A stretch of DNA of 64,000 nucleotides from Amaurobius ferox (Eukaryota; Arthropoda; Arachnida; Araneae; Amaurobiidae). Positions 11,399 to 21,741 of the stretch are shown here, piece by piece. How positions within the stretch are numbered: position 1 is the stretch's first letter; each line of letters starts with the position of its first letter. The translations under genes and the position numbers were made by a program. Where the stretch lies: positions 109,727,776-109,791,775 of the forward strand of contig OX578146.1 of assembly GCA_951213105.1 (NCBI GenBank). The letters are read 5' to 3'. The notes under the pieces are model-generated. The model saw only the letters and a program-made list of their open reading frames with translations. It was not told where the DNA came from and did no database searches.

Positions 11399-11687
11399 TT
11401 GTTGTTGTTGAGACCCAGACCTTCCGATCTACCAGAAAGGTCTAAAGTATCTGTTTGGACGGTCGAGAAGCGCCACCCAATTTAGACCGGAACCCAGTGG
11501 GGGAGGCATCCACAGGGACCGTACCCTCCTTTCCCTATCACTAACCTCTCGGAGGGATTTACGGATTCACATGTTTAACATGATCGTACTCCGCTTGAAC
11601 ACGGCGGCAGTTTTGGCAGTGGCGGAAATCGAACCCGGGTCTATCGAGTGCAACTTCCTCGTCGCTAACTATTGGGCTACCGCGCCC
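11399..11687 (-). mobile_element. tRNA-derived SINE, full-length-like copy
   Basis: Read on the minus strand it starts GGGCGCGGTAGCCCAATAGT (A-box region), then CCCGGGTTCGATTTCC (B box). The body includes TAAATTGGGTGGCGCTTCTC and the 3' end is TCTGGGTCTCAACAACAACA, a CAA-type tail. Flanks share only a short TCTACAG stretch, so the target-site duplication is decayed. RNA polymerase III promoter boxes place it as a non-autonomous retroposon. Confidence 0.85.
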
Positions 11688-11703
11688 ATAGCTCTACAGT
11701 ATG

Positions 11704-12086
11704 TTGTTGCTGAGACCCAGACCGTCCGACCTACCAGAAAGGTGTAAGGTAACTGTTTGGACGGCCGGGAATTGCCACCCAATTTAGACCGGAACCCAGT
11801 GGGGGAGGCATCCGCATGGACCGTACCCTCCTTCCCCTACCACCAACCTCTCGGAAGGACTTACGGACCCACATGTTTAACGTGATCGTACTCCGCATGA
11901 ACACGGCGGCAGTTGTGGCAGCGTGCAAATCCAGCGCGCAAACCACCGAGCTACCGCGCCGGAAATGTGCCAACAGCACGCGGTGTTCCCAGGTGGTCAC
12001 CCACCCAAGTACTAATCGCGCCCGATGCTGCCTGACTTCGGTGATCTAACGAGAACCGGTGTTTTCAGCACGGTACGGCCGTTGGC
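11704..12086 (-). mobile_element. Chimeric 5S rRNA-tRNA SINE
   Basis: Flanked by an exact 16-bp target-site duplication (ATAGCTCTACAGTATG at 11688-11703 and 12087-12102). Read on minus it starts with a full-length 5S rRNA-like segment (12086 to 11968). A tRNA-like A-box region (GGCGCGGTAGCTCGGTGGTT) follows, then the same body and tail as the neighbouring SINE. The canonical B box of the tRNA part is not recognisable, so the 5S head probably supplies the promoter. It inserted directly beside the older SINE at 11399-11687. Confidence 0.85.
11968..12086 (-). ncRNA. 5S rRNA-like head of a SINE (not a functional 5S gene)
   Basis: On the minus strand the 119 nt start GCCAACGGCCGTACC and include TAGTACTTGGGTGGGTGACC and ACCTGGGAACACCGCGTGCT, the hallmark conserved blocks of metazoan 5S rRNA. 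Length is that of a whole 5S molecule. It is continuous with SINE body sequence and lies inside the target-site duplication, so it is the head of the retroposon rather than a gene. Confidence 0.85.
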
Positions 12087-12619
12087 ATAGCTCTACAGTA
12101 TGTGAAGGAATGTTGTAGTATTCTATACTTTTAAATTTATATTTTAATATAACCATTTATTGAAAACTTTTATGAGTTGTTCATGTTTGTTTTGAATTTA
12201 TAGCATAAGTAAGAAGAGACACGGAAAAGCTTATTAATCAAGAATAGTTTGTTTAGAAAATAAGTGCGTGAAAGGTTGCAATGCAGTTTGCTTTCAGGCA
12301 AATGAAAATTTTGGTTTTTGCTATTAAATATTTATTATAGTAATCAACTGATTGATCCTAAATGTGCAATAAAATAAAAAAATTGTTTTTTTATCTATAG
12401 AAAGTTTACTTCCTTTAACAGTAAGTAGACTTACCATATAAACAAAATTATATTTTCACAATAATTTTTTTTTGGAACTAGAAAAGCTAGCTTCAAATAC
12501 TCCATGCTGGCATTTATTATTCGTAATGAACCAAAATGTAAAACTACCCATGAGAAGTATAAGATATGCAAAACACGCTGCTCAAAAATGATAAAAGTAA
12601 AGTATATAAAACAATTATT

Positions 12620-12850
12620 TTGCATAGTGTTTTTCTTTACAAAATGTAGAGGATCGCGTTGCCGTTGCAGATGACATCTTCCATGGACGGATTTTGCTCT
12701 TCCTATGCGTTCTCCAGTAAGAAATAGCCAATATCTACAATGGCAGCAAGAAAGAGTACTTGCTGTGTCACAATTTTGAGAACCTCTAAGGATACTTTCA
12801 ATACCTCTAAGGTGCTTCCGGCTTCTTGAAAAATTTGGCATATTGTTATC
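12620..12850 (-). repeat. Dispersed repeat, GGTCCATGGA-core family, minus copy
   Basis: On minus it reads CTTGCTGCCATTGTAGATAT, then TCTTACTGGAGAACGCATAG and AAATCCGTCCATGGAAGATG, the same order as at 2041-2345. The 136-residue reading frame at 12431-12841 arises from it and is not a gene. Confidence 0.6.
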
Positions 12851-13292
12851 ATTACTTATATTGGCTATACTGTGCTTAAATGTTCATAAAAATTAAAACT
12901 TATGAGTGCAGTTATCTGCAATAAGAGCATGGGGCTCTTTAGGAACGCTCCTTTTTGGCGGTTCTTGGCAGCATGAAGTTTAAGAGACTCAAATGAGATA
13001 CAGATAGCGATGTGGTTAATATGATATTTTGTTTTCAAGTTATTACAATACATTTAAATGCTTCTTAGAATAAAACTGCATATAATTTTTTCCAAGTGTA
13101 TTTTTGGATTTAAAATTAGTGAACTTTAGTTAACTTGAAAAAAAAAAAAGAAAATATATTCATCTAAAAATAAAATTTTTATGCAAATAGAATCAATATA
13201 TAATTTAATGTATAGACTTAATGTTTATAACCAATTTATGCATTTTTAAAAATAAAATTATTATTTACTATGTTAGCATAGGTTGTTTATTC

Positions 13293-13360
13293 TTTTTCCC
13301 GATGTGTGGCGCTGCAAGTTCATTAGTTTGACTTCAGTGCAACGCTCTTATCGCCATATT
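13293..13360 (+). promoter_or_regulatory. Cassette 2 alternative promoter
   Basis: TTTTTCCCGATGTGTGGCGC followed by TGCAAG gives the first box (GGCGCT 13308-13313). TCGCCATATT gives the second (CGCCAT 13352-13357), 44 bp on. No TATA box is seen. The signal-peptide ATG is 134 nt past the second box. It is the most diverged of the eight promoters but keeps both cores. Confidence 0.75.
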
Positions 13361-13490
13361 TAATATGTCTGAGAATTTTGAAAGAGAAAATTGAATTTTT
13401 TTATATTTAGTAAATATTTTGAATATATTTGGTTTCAAGTATAAGTTATATGGTGGTTTATAAGATTGGTCTTTCAAATGAGTTGTAATA

Positions 13491-13548
13491 ATGCGTAGTA
13501 TATTTACTCTTCTAGTCCTGTTTATCATTTATTCACTAGACGCAGCGG
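13491..13548 (+). CDS. sDscam: Cassette 2, signal-peptide first exon
   Basis: Encodes MRSIFTLLVLFIIYSLDAA plus one base, a short basic start, a hydrophobic core and a small-residue cleavage region. The donor is GTATGT, and the split codon joins to give Asp at the start of Ig1. At 58 nt it is the shortest of the eight first exons. A short upstream frame (ATG 13478, stop 13496-13498) overlaps the start codon, so initiation here may be weaker than in other cassettes. Confidence 0.85.
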
Positions 13549-14692
13549 GTATGTATTAAATTTCATTTAAACTTTTAGTGTGTATTACATTTAATTGTAT
13601 TTTATTGAATAGGCATTACAAATGTTTTATTACTAGATAAAATTCCTATGTGTATATTGAATTTAGAATTAATATAAAACCGATATATATGAACGAAAAA
13701 GATAATGTTTCCGACTTATAATGGATATATTTATGCCTTGAAATATACAATTATCAATATAATTAGAAGTTTTTATAACATGATTTAAACGAAATATTTT
13801 ATATTGTTTTATTTTCATTATGCAAAACAATTACTTAATTAGTTCTAACTATTAATACGATCTTATCAAACGCATCTTATTGTAAGATAAATATTCAAAT
13901 ATGGTTGACTATTATACCTTATGATTGTATTATAACAGGGTATTTTTTATCTTCGTCATCTCACTTTTTAACTTAAACGACATATTTGTTCAACCAGTTA
14001 AATTTACATGCCGATCAATTTTATTGATGCTTCCGCTTTTGTATACTAAATACGTTCTAGTATATGTTTTTATATGGTTCATAGAGTTTACAGTAAAATA
14101 AATAATCCCAAAATTGGTTCGACATGATGCCTTTTATATGCACTTCATGCATGATAATGTTAACATGCAATTGAACTCGCCATTAATATAAAAGTGATCT
14201 GGAATTTTCTATAAATGGATTTATTAAAAACGGTGTATTTATTAACGCAATACATATTGCTATCTGATAGAATGAATACCAACTACAATACAGTTATAAA
14301 TAATGCCAATTCATGAGAAGTATTTCAGATATCTATTATTGAAAAATTTTGATGGTATTCCTGGTAGAAGTATTTATTTCAAACTCTGGACATTATTTTA
14401 AATCTATTCACCGTTAACAAAATTCTAAGCATTCAGGATTACAGTGAAGTGACTTCTGTCCTATAACAAGGCGTTACATAAAAGTAAGGAAGTACTCAAA
14501 TGTTCACCTTTCACTGTTCAAAGCTCTGTTATAGGATCGTTTTACTGTACGTACCTGATTGTGGTTTAAAATATTTAAACGTTTATGAAAAAATGCGTCA
14601 ATATTCGAGCACTTTTTTTTCTGCAAACAAATACTTTATGAATTGCAAGCATTGAATTTATTTCAAAAGCAATTTTACATAAACCTTTTCAG

Positions 14693-14974
14693 ATGTTCCG
14701 GTTGTCGCATCGTTTTCTTTTCCATCAGCTCTAAAAGAAGGCGAACGAGGGAGTGCAATTTGTACAATTAGGACAGGTGATACGCCATTAGAATTTCAAT
14801 GGCTCAAAGACGGGCAGGTCATCGTAGAGACAGAAAACTTGAAAATTCAATCTGTCATGGAGTCCTCTTATTTGGTGATATCATCTGTGACTTCCAAAAG
14901 CTCCGGCAACTACACTTGTATAGTCAAGAATGTATTCGGCAGTGATAAGTTTACAGCAACTCTGGTGGTCACAG
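14693..14974 (+). CDS. sDscam: Cassette 2, Ig1 exon
   Basis: Exon of 282 nt; acceptor ACCTTTTCAG, donor GTTTGT, phase 1 at both ends. The domain opens DVPVVASFSFPSALKEGERG and has Cys24 (SAICTIRTGD), Trp37 (FQWLKDGQ) and Cys76 (SGNYTC) with the conserved sequon. It shares MESS and LVISSVTSKSS with cassette 3 only, so the two are sister copies. Confidence 0.93.
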
Positions 14975-14999
14975 GTTTGTTAATGCTAATTTTTCCTGT

Positions 15000-15312
15000 C
15001 TTGAAGATGAGATATGCTTTATTTCTGTTTTTTGTTTTCATATGCTTATGCTTTAGAGATGAGATATGCTTTATTTCTATTTTTATTTGCATATGTTTAT
15101 ATTTTGGAGATGAGATATGCTTTATTTCTATTTTTTATTTGCGTATGCTTATGTTTTGAAGATGAGCTATGCTTTTTCTATTTTTTGTTTGCATATGTTT
15201 ATGTTTTAAAGATGAGATATGCTTTGTTTCTATTTATTGTTTGAATATGTTTATATTTTGAAAATGATATATGCTTTATTTCTATTTCTTGTTTGCATAT
15301 GTTTAAGTTTCG
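15000..15312 (+). repeat. 51-bp tandem repeat, six copies
   Basis: GATGAGATATGCTTTATTTC-type units start at 15006, 15058, 15109, 15161, 15211 and about 15262. The array starts about 25 nt after the Ig1 donor of cassette 2. It creates overlapping repetitive reading frames rich in Phe, Tyr and Cys (14839-15159, 15014-15244) which are not genes. Confidence 0.9.
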
Positions 15313-15714
15313 TGTGAATAGTGTTTAGATATAAAATATATCAGATGGCAATCAGAGTATGATAAAAACACAGATTAATAAATTTTGTCTTAAATTTTAT
15401 AGAAATTTCGTTACCCATATTTTTTGTGTTCGCTTAATGCTAAGTTTGTGAAGGATGCTCTACAGATGTCTTATCAGAAAGCACGGGAGAAGTATATGAA
15501 AATTTGTAATTTGAAATTTTTTCTTACCACCAGCACGTTCAAATATCAACTACATTTCTACAACTCATACTATGTATTTAAGGTGCGAATATTAATTAAT
15601 TACTGTATGTTTTTCAATATTTGGTAGTCATAAGTAGAGAAATTTTTATACAGTTATAAACTGATATTTATAGAAACAGGAAATATAAAAAATATTTAAA
15701 AAATAATGAACGAT

Positions 15715-15795
15715 TGCTTATGGCTGGGTTCGAACCAGCAACCTATAAATGTGTCCCCAAAGATCCATCTAGGGTTACCAACTGCTCGTCGAGAA
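15715..15795 (-). repeat. tRNA-like relic
   Basis: On minus, GAGCAGTTGGTAACCC (A-box-like) is followed about 40 nt later by GCTGGTTCGAACCCAGCC, a perfect T-arm with B box. Spacing suits a tRNA, but the rest of the cloverleaf is not obvious, so it is called a tRNA-derived SINE head or pseudo-tRNA. Confidence 0.5.
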
Positions 15796-16362
15796 ATTGT
15801 TCTTGATTTTCCAGGAACAATCGTTAATTTTCGAATGAATATTTGTTGATGTTTTTAATTTGGAATTTGTTTTTAATTTCCAATGTATTCACAATTTACT
15901 TATTTTCGTATGACACCAATTCATTCTAACTGAACGATAACCAGGTTTTATATCCTCTGTGAAAAGTTTTTGAACAAACTAACTCGGGAAATTCATAACC
16001 AATCTACAAAATGTGTGGTTTCTTAAGTTGGCGATATTTCCCCAAATTTTTCTCCAAGCTCAAGTGACTTGAATCTTCAAAGAATAATAATGATTACTTG
16101 TAAATGTCATGTGATTTTCCCTTGAGGACTCGGTAACACGCTGTGAACAGAATATTTTGGGTTTTCTTAACAATAGTCTGCGGGGAAAATAATAATTTTA
16201 ACTACGTTATGGATTAAAATGGTATTAAAATAGTATATATTAATACAAATTAGTTAAATGCATATAGTTCATTGTCTTGTTTAAACTGTTTCCAATTTAT
16301 TTATATTTTTAGAGAGTAAATACTTTTTTTAAAAGAACAACTCTCAAAACTACAGTTTACTT

Positions 16363-17290
16363 CTCTACAATGTTATGGTAATGTATACGGAAAGTATTGG
16401 CATCGTGTCGAAAATCACATCTCGAGTTTTTGACGTATCTACATATTTCGAGTACTCTAGGACCCGAAAAACCGCGTGACGTCGTGTGATATTTTAGCTT
16501 GACGTCTCTCTGTGTGTGTGTTTGTGTGTCTGACTGTCTATCTGAGCAATGTATATATCCATTCAGATGAAAAACTAATTGACCAAATTTCACAAAATTT
16601 GGCAGTTACACTGGTGCTGATTAGATTTTGATATGATTCAGAAAAAGCGAACCTGTTTTCTTTTTGCATATACTCAAATGTATCAATTAAATGCTTCTTT
16701 CATACGTAATTTTTGACAACGAAATGAATAATATTAACACCATATATCTAGGACTAACTATTCTTGAGATATTTTATTTATTTTGGCATTTCTACAACGT
16801 TGCCTTTGAAAATACCTTCAGTCACTAAATGAAAACAAAAATTGAAGTAAAATAAATTGCGAATTCAGTGAAATTTCAAAGAACTTTCTGTGGTATTTTG
16901 GGTAATTTAACTCAATTTAATGAATTCTTCTTCTTCTTTGATCCAGACCGTGCGACCTACCAGGAAGGTGTAAGGTATCTGTTTGGACGGCCGGGAAGTG
17001 CCACCCAATTTAGACCAGAACCCAGTGGGGGAGGCATTCATAGGGACCGCACCCTCCTTCCTCTACCATCAACGTCTCGGAAGGACTTACGGATCCACAT
17101 GTTTTAACGCGATCGTACACGGCGACAGTTTTGGCAGTGCTGGGAATCGAACCCGGGCCGACCGAGTGTAATTCCCGTGCGCTAACCACTGGGCTGTCTC
17201 GTCCCAATTTAATGAATTGTAAAAGAAAGAAAGATGAAATGATTTTAAGTCTGTAGGGAAAGTCATGAACTGCCCACATAAGATTTTTAA
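16363..17290 (+). mobile_element. Diverged relative of the ~930-bp element, split by a SINE
   Basis: The left part has GGTAATGTATACGGAAAGTA, GTGTCGAAAATC, CTCGAGTTTTTGACG and a TG-rich tract at 16509-16529. The right end at 17251-17286 has GGGAAAGTCATGAACTGCCC followed by ACATAAGATTTTT. The order of blocks is that of copies A-C, so it is an older subfamily member. The SINE at 16927-17204 inserted into it later. Confidence 0.65.
16927..17204 (-). mobile_element. tRNA-derived SINE with exact target-site duplication
   Basis: The 14-bp duplication CAATTTAATGAATT lies at 16913-16926 and 17205-17218. On minus the head is GACGAGACAGCCCAGTGGTT then GGGTTCGATTCCCAGC, with A and B boxes intact. The tail is GATCAAAGAAGAAGAAGAAT, a GAA-type repeat. 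The intact duplication indicates a younger insertion than the neighbours. Confidence 0.9.
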
Positions 17291-17428
17291 ACTTTATTCT
17301 GTTGCTGATTGTGATACAAATGACAGTAAAAATATGGATATTAAAGTTGAATAAAATCTCATCATATTCTAGCTATACTAATATTTGGAGATAACTGACT
17401 TTTGAGTGTTACCAATTCTTATTTCTAG

Positions 17429-17542
17429 CTCCTCCTATTTGGAAAACGGAGCCAATGGATTTAAAAACGCAAGAAGGAGAAAGTGAAACTATACACTGTC
17501 AGGCTTCAGGTGTTCCTGTACCCGAAATTAGGTGGTTTTCAG
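17429..17542 (+). CDS. sDscam: Cassette 2, Ig2a exon
   Basis: Exon of 114 nt with acceptor TTATTTCTAG and donor GTAATA. It encodes APPIWKTEPMDLKTQEGESE and then Cys24 in TIHCQASGVPVPEIRW, with Trp36 near the end. A histidine before the cysteine is shared with cassette 3; other cassettes have glutamate there. Confidence 0.92.
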
Positions 17543-17992
17543 GTAATATTTATAGAATCATTTATCATCTAACTTTTTCCGGTATGCATATTCAAGTATA
17601 TAAAACAGAATAATGACTGAAACAATTGGAGTATTTATAAACATGGAAATATGATTAAAATTTGTCAAGGTGTCGAAAAGTGACATCTATGGAAGAGGGA
17701 AAGATGGAGTGGAATGAATTGTGAATTATTAGGTTTAGATATGATCATACGGCAAAGGGGTTATATTTCATGGAATAATATATGAATGAAACAGAGCCGT
17801 ATTTATGTTATATGTTAGAAAAACTATGATTCCAATTATAACAATTTTTACTTTTTCATATTATAGTATGGAGCAGTTATTGCTCATCTAAAATTTTTCG
17901 AGTTATAGATTTCGAAGGAATTTCACGTTATGACACTTCTTGAACAGTTTTCGAATACTTTTAGAACACTGATGTCCGTTTGAGTACGTGTG

Positions 17993-18050
17993 AAAGGCCC
18001 AGACCATACAGCCAACCCAGGGGTTTACGGCAGTTTGATGTATGGCCGGG
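17993..18050 (-). mobile_element. Short 58-bp retroposed insertion
   Basis: Flanked by an exact 14-bp duplication TTTGAGTACGTGTG (17979-17992 and 18051-18064). On minus its 3' end reads GGTTGGCTGTATGGTCTGGG, resembling the SINE 3' end GGTAGGTCGGACGGTCTGGG. It may be a severely 5'-truncated retroposon copied by the same reverse transcriptase. Confidence 0.65.
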
Positions 18051-18349
18051 TTTGAGTACGTGTGGGTTTGTGAACACGAACTCAATAATCATCATGAAAT
18101 TTTATGTGCAACAAATAAACATTTAAAAACTACAATTAGATAGAATGTTTGTTATTTGCAGTATAATTAGAACACACGTTATTCGAAATTTAAGATTTTA
18201 ACAATATTATTTTCTAGTTCGAAAGCGATGATAGTAATATAATTTATGCAGAACAGTGATAGTATAGTTTTTGTTATGTATAATAAGAATATTATAAGGG
18301 TATATAATAATATACACCAGTTTAATTGCATTTAATTTATCGCTTTGAC

Positions 18350-18770
18350 GGAGTCATTGGCAGTTATTTTTCTAAAGAAAATTAAAAGTATTACACTGCA
18401 ATATTTAAGAAATATTGCAGGTATGGATTCAATATTGTTGCGACGCGTCCTCAAGAATCGTGGATATAATTCCATTCTATAGGATTCGATATGCTCTGTG
18501 AAAATCTCCGGAGAAATAGGCGTAAATTTTGACGTTCTTAACCAATCTAGAATATTAGAACAGTTTCCAAAGCTCGTCAAAAGTCAAGAAGTTGGCAATA
18601 TTTCGACAATTTTGTCTTCAAGGTCAAGCAACTCGGACCTTTAAATAACAACAATGGTTGCCTGTAAATTTCGTTTTCTAGGGAATAGGCAAAAAGCGAA
18701 GACAGACAGTGTTTTGAAAATATTTTAGGTAATCGTACCATTATTTTGTCAAAAAAGTCTATACGCAATA
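18350..18770. repeat. Dispersed repeat-like stretch related to 15990-16140
   Basis: CAAGAAGTTGGCAATATTTC, then CTTCAAGGTCAAGCAACT and AACAATGGTTGCCTGTAAAT parallel 16026-16110 (AAGTTGGCGATATTTCCCC, TCCAAGCTCAAGTGACTTG, AATGATTACTTGTAAAT). The reading frames at 18332-18768 minus are not supported as genes. Confidence 0.5.
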
Positions 18771-18914
18771 TTGAGCGTTAATGTACTTTACCATTGAGTT
18801 TTCACATTTGTAGAATAAAATCCTTTCCGTAACTTTACTTACTAATAATTTTCATTTTGAAGTTTTAAAATTTGAAATGCATTTCTTAGCCAAAAGATAT
18901 TTTTTTTTCTATAG

Positions 18915-19088
18915 AAAGTGGCACGAAAACAGCAGTTCCAACTGATGTTAGTTCCAACTTGAGAGTTTCAACAGATGGTTCTTTGGTTTTCAACAAGGTG
19001 GACGCTAAAATGGAGGGAAGTTATACTTGTGAAGCTACTAACGGTTATGGAACGGCATTGGCTAAGACTATTTTTGTCTCTGTACGAG
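18915..19088 (+). CDS. sDscam: Cassette 2, Ig2b exon
   Basis: Exon of 174 nt; acceptor TTTCTATAG, donor GTATAA. It begins ESGTKTAVPTDVSSN and has Cys39 in GSYTCEATNGYGTALAKT. It shares the E-x-G-T-K-T-A start and the KTIF-SVRG ending with cassette 3 and differs from the GDN start of cassettes 5-8. Confidence 0.92.
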
Positions 19089-19134
19089 GTATAAGAGTTT
19101 AAGGATAAAAACATTAGTCACTAAATATTAAATT

Positions 19135-19160
19135 GTGCTGAGCAAGTGCATGAACAAATC
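19135..19160 (+). promoter_or_regulatory. Conserved intronic element after cassette 2 Ig2b
   Basis: GTGCTGAGCAAGTGCATGAA followed by CAAATC, 46 nt after the Ig2b donor. The TGCTGAGCAAG core matches cassettes 3 and 8 exactly. Confidence 0.7.
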
Positions 19161-19740
19161 ACATTTTGTGTTACGTATATTTTTTATAATGTTGAAAATT
19201 GTCATTAACTTGTCTATTACTTTGACGAGATACTTTGGGATAAAGAACAGGTAAGTGATTTAGTAAGATTAATTAAGTGATTCTTAAAATTTTACTTCAT
19301 TTTCCTATGATTACGGTTAAAAAATTAAAAAAAAAAAATTGATGCTCAAAATATGTTGCTTTCTATATTTTTCCATTTAGTATTACTATGTTATAAAATA
19401 TGCTTTTTTTTTGCATATAAATTGCTGTTCTATGAAAGGTCTTATTCATCGTAAATATATCATGCTATTATATGAAAAATTTTATTCATTAAATCTATAT
19501 TATTACTTAAGTTGATGATATATGGTTAGTTAAAAGCATATTTATTTATGTGTTAGATGACTATATTGATTTATTATTAAAATTTTGTACAATATAAAAA
19601 AGCATTGTCAGTTTTTAAAAATATATTGTTCTGAAAAAATATTAACATCAAGTATAATTAAATATTTTCTTTCATTTAATGATTGGTTTTTAACTATTTA
19701 AAATTCTAAATTCTCGTAATAAAATGCTTGTGGATTCCAA

Positions 19741-19810
19741 TTTTCTCCGATATATGGCGCTGCATGTTCATTGAGAAAGAAATACAGCATACACACGAAC
19801 AGCCATATTG
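19741..19810 (+). promoter_or_regulatory. Cassette 3 alternative promoter
   Basis: TTTTCTCCGATATATGGCGC then TGCATGTTCATTGAG (GGCGCT 19756-19761), and AGCCATATTG at 19801-19810, 45 bp on. The block ACACACGAACAGCCATATTG is shared exactly with cassette 4. The second box has AGCCAT where most cassettes have CGCCAT. Confidence 0.82.
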
Positions 19811-19920
19811 CAGCATACGACCTTTTTATATGTGACGCTAACTTTTCCATAAATTTTCCAAGTAAAATGCTTTATTCAAGTATTTATATTCTAGATTTTC
19901 TTAAGTAAAGTCAAATAGGG

Positions 19921-19987
19921 ATGGATGCATTGCCTTTCTATTTATTCTCTCTATGGATATGCATTTTTGAGACTGCATTATCTGGAG
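19921..19987 (+). CDS. sDscam: Cassette 3, signal-peptide first exon
   Basis: Encodes MDALPFYLFSLWICIFETAL followed by SG plus one base, with donor GTAAGT; 67 nt like cassettes 4, 5 and 6. A hydrophobic core and small residues near the end fit a cleavable signal peptide. The frame stays open past the donor to 20373, but that extension is intron: the donor and phase match the other cassettes. Confidence 0.88.
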
Positions 19988-21057
19988 GTAAGTGTCATAA
20001 TTGCATTTTGATAAATTTGAAAGTATATGCCATTTCTTGTAACTATATTTCTGTGTCTATCTGTTTATATCTTTCAATTTTTATTGAATACAAATATAAA
20101 TTTATGTGTCTTTTTTATTTAATGCGTTTTATATTTGTTTCACAGACCAGTTTTCCTATCAATGAAAGTACTATTGCTAGTTTAGAATCAAGACATGCAT
20201 TGGATTATTTAACACATCAGTTAGAAATACTTTTCTCAATTTTTGGAGATTTTCTCAATTTTTTTATTGTTAATTTGAAGATATGTTTATATATATTGTT
20301 TTCTGAGGCAGTTGAAGGAATTTTTTACTGGATTAGTTTTAAGTTATCAATGTATAATACACTTATTTATTGATAGATCTAATTACGTGCCTAAATAAAA
20401 TAGAAAATAATTACAGTTAAGAAATATGTATATGCTATTAAATATGTATATATTATTGCGAAAGGAAATTTAAAATTTATTTATCTGTCTAAAATTTTTA
20501 TTTAAGTGGTATTAACTAAGCGATAAGGGTTTAAAACTTTATTTTAAAATTATGCAATGAACTGATTATTATTTCAAATTGAAAAGAAGATACATTTATT
20601 TTATTTTATATAGGTTAAGATTTTTATCTCATATGTAATTTATAGTATAGGAATGTTTTGGAAAAGACAAAAATATTTATTTTACTTTTCAAAGTAACAT
20701 ATTGTAACTGCAATAATTTACCATTTTCTTTACACACACATATATAAAAAGAAAAAGAAAAAAACTTTTGTTGTATTATAATTGCCACGTTTTGAAATAT
20801 GCCATGAGTAACGATAATTTTACGTGATTTTTTTAAGAGATGCTAAATGTAAAATCTTTAACTAAAAAAAAAACAACCCTGAATCATTTTTCCCACTAAA
20901 AAACTAAAAAATAATATTGAAATGACATTTGGACTATAGAATATCATTAAAAGGTTTATAAATTAATTACACTGATATGAAGTACTTAAAATACAATTAG
21001 GATTTAACATGAATGTAAATTAGAAGCATGTAGATATTAAGATGGAAAATATGTAGA

Positions 21058-21187
21058 CTTTGCAAAGAATTTTGCTGCCCCAAACGAGAGTTGAACCACG
21101 GATCTTCGAACTGGCCAGCCGACTTTCTACCGTTGCGTTACTAGGACGGAATTGCAAGTTCATATCGTCGAAGTGAACCCTGCATTC
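21058..21187 (-). mobile_element. tRNA-derived SINE family 2, copy 1
   Basis: On minus it reads TAACGCAACGGTAGAAAGTC (A box), then GATCCGTGGTTCAACTCTCG (B box). Its order of blocks equals that of the copy at 21434-21556. This tRNA head differs from that of the 11.4-kb SINEs. The 65-residue reading frame at 21020-21217 is not a gene. Confidence 0.7.
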
Positions 21188-21433
21188 TCCTCCCGTTAAT
21201 GTCAGATTGACGTGCAACTGACAATCTAACTGACCATTTCCTACTATTTTTACCCCACGTTAGCCTTCTGATACTACTATTTTTACCCAGGTTAATATCC
21301 TACGTGGTCGTTGGCCTCCCGATTTTAAAATCGGCACCTATTATGCCAGAGTTCAGAGTCGGTATTAATTGTAAAATCATTTAAGACTCCCAACATTACT
21401 GCACTGATCTGCAAAGTTAATTCGTCCGATTGT

Positions 21434-21556
21434 AAAGAACCTTGCTACTCAAACCGGGAATTGAGACACGGATCTTCGAATTGACCAACCGACGTTCTAC
21501 CATTGAGCTATTGGAACGGAATTGCAAACTCTTATCGTCGAAGTAAACTATGCTAT
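21434..21556 (-). mobile_element. tRNA-derived SINE family 2, copy 2
   Basis: On minus: CCAATAGCTCAATGGTAGAA (A box), CGTCGGTTGGTCAATTCGAA, then GTGTCTCAATTCCCGG (decayed B box). Together with copy 1 it brackets about 250 bp containing a short direct repeat (CTACTATTTTTACCC at about 21242 and 21275). Confidence 0.7.
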
Positions 21557-21741
21557 TTAGACGTGTATTTTATGATAATTTTTCTTATAAATAAATTTTT
21601 AAACTCGCTGGTTTTTTAATAATCATACCTATAGTGGTTAAATAGCTTTTTCGTTCGTATGTAAATAAGCGCATAAAAATATAAAGAATTATTTTTAAAT
21701 ACGCTTATATATTTTGTTTACTTTTAAAAATTAAATTTCAG

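Larger units (their letters stand above)
13293..19088 (+). other. sDscam: Cassette 2 of the sDscam array (complete)
   Basis: Promoter 13293-13360, then exons 13491-13548, 14693-14974, 17429-17542 and 18915-19088; introns are 1144, 2454 and 1372 nt. The spacer from cassette 1 is 3.7 kb and consists largely of the 298-bp array and SINEs. The second intron holds a 51-bp tandem array, a tRNA-like relic, and a diverged element split by a SINE. The third intron holds a 58-bp insertion with target duplication and repeat-like sequence at 18350-18770. Ig1 and Ig2b are closest to cassette 3. Confidence 0.9.

Noticed and set aside
11704..12049. Arg-rich frames on both strands over the SINE pair
   Set aside because: They arise from the GC-richer SINE bodies and are not coding.
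11968..12086. Functional 5S rRNA gene
   Set aside because: It continues into SINE body inside a target-site duplication, and no T-run terminator follows the 5S end.
12431..12841. 136-residue minus-strand frame
   Set aside because: It overlaps a dispersed repeat and shows no domain or signal peptide.
14839..15244. Overlapping reading frames with repeated hydrophobic Tyr/Phe/Cys motifs
   Set aside because: They run from the Ig1 exon of cassette 2 into a 51-bp tandem repeat in the intron; the donor at 14975 ends the true exon.
15715..15795. Functional tRNA gene on minus
   Set aside because: The T-arm is good but an acceptor stem and anticodon arm could not be paired convincingly.
19921..20373. 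150-residue frame starting at the cassette 3 signal peptide
   Set aside because: Only the first 67 nt are exon; a GTAAGT donor in the conserved phase follows and the rest is AT-rich intron.
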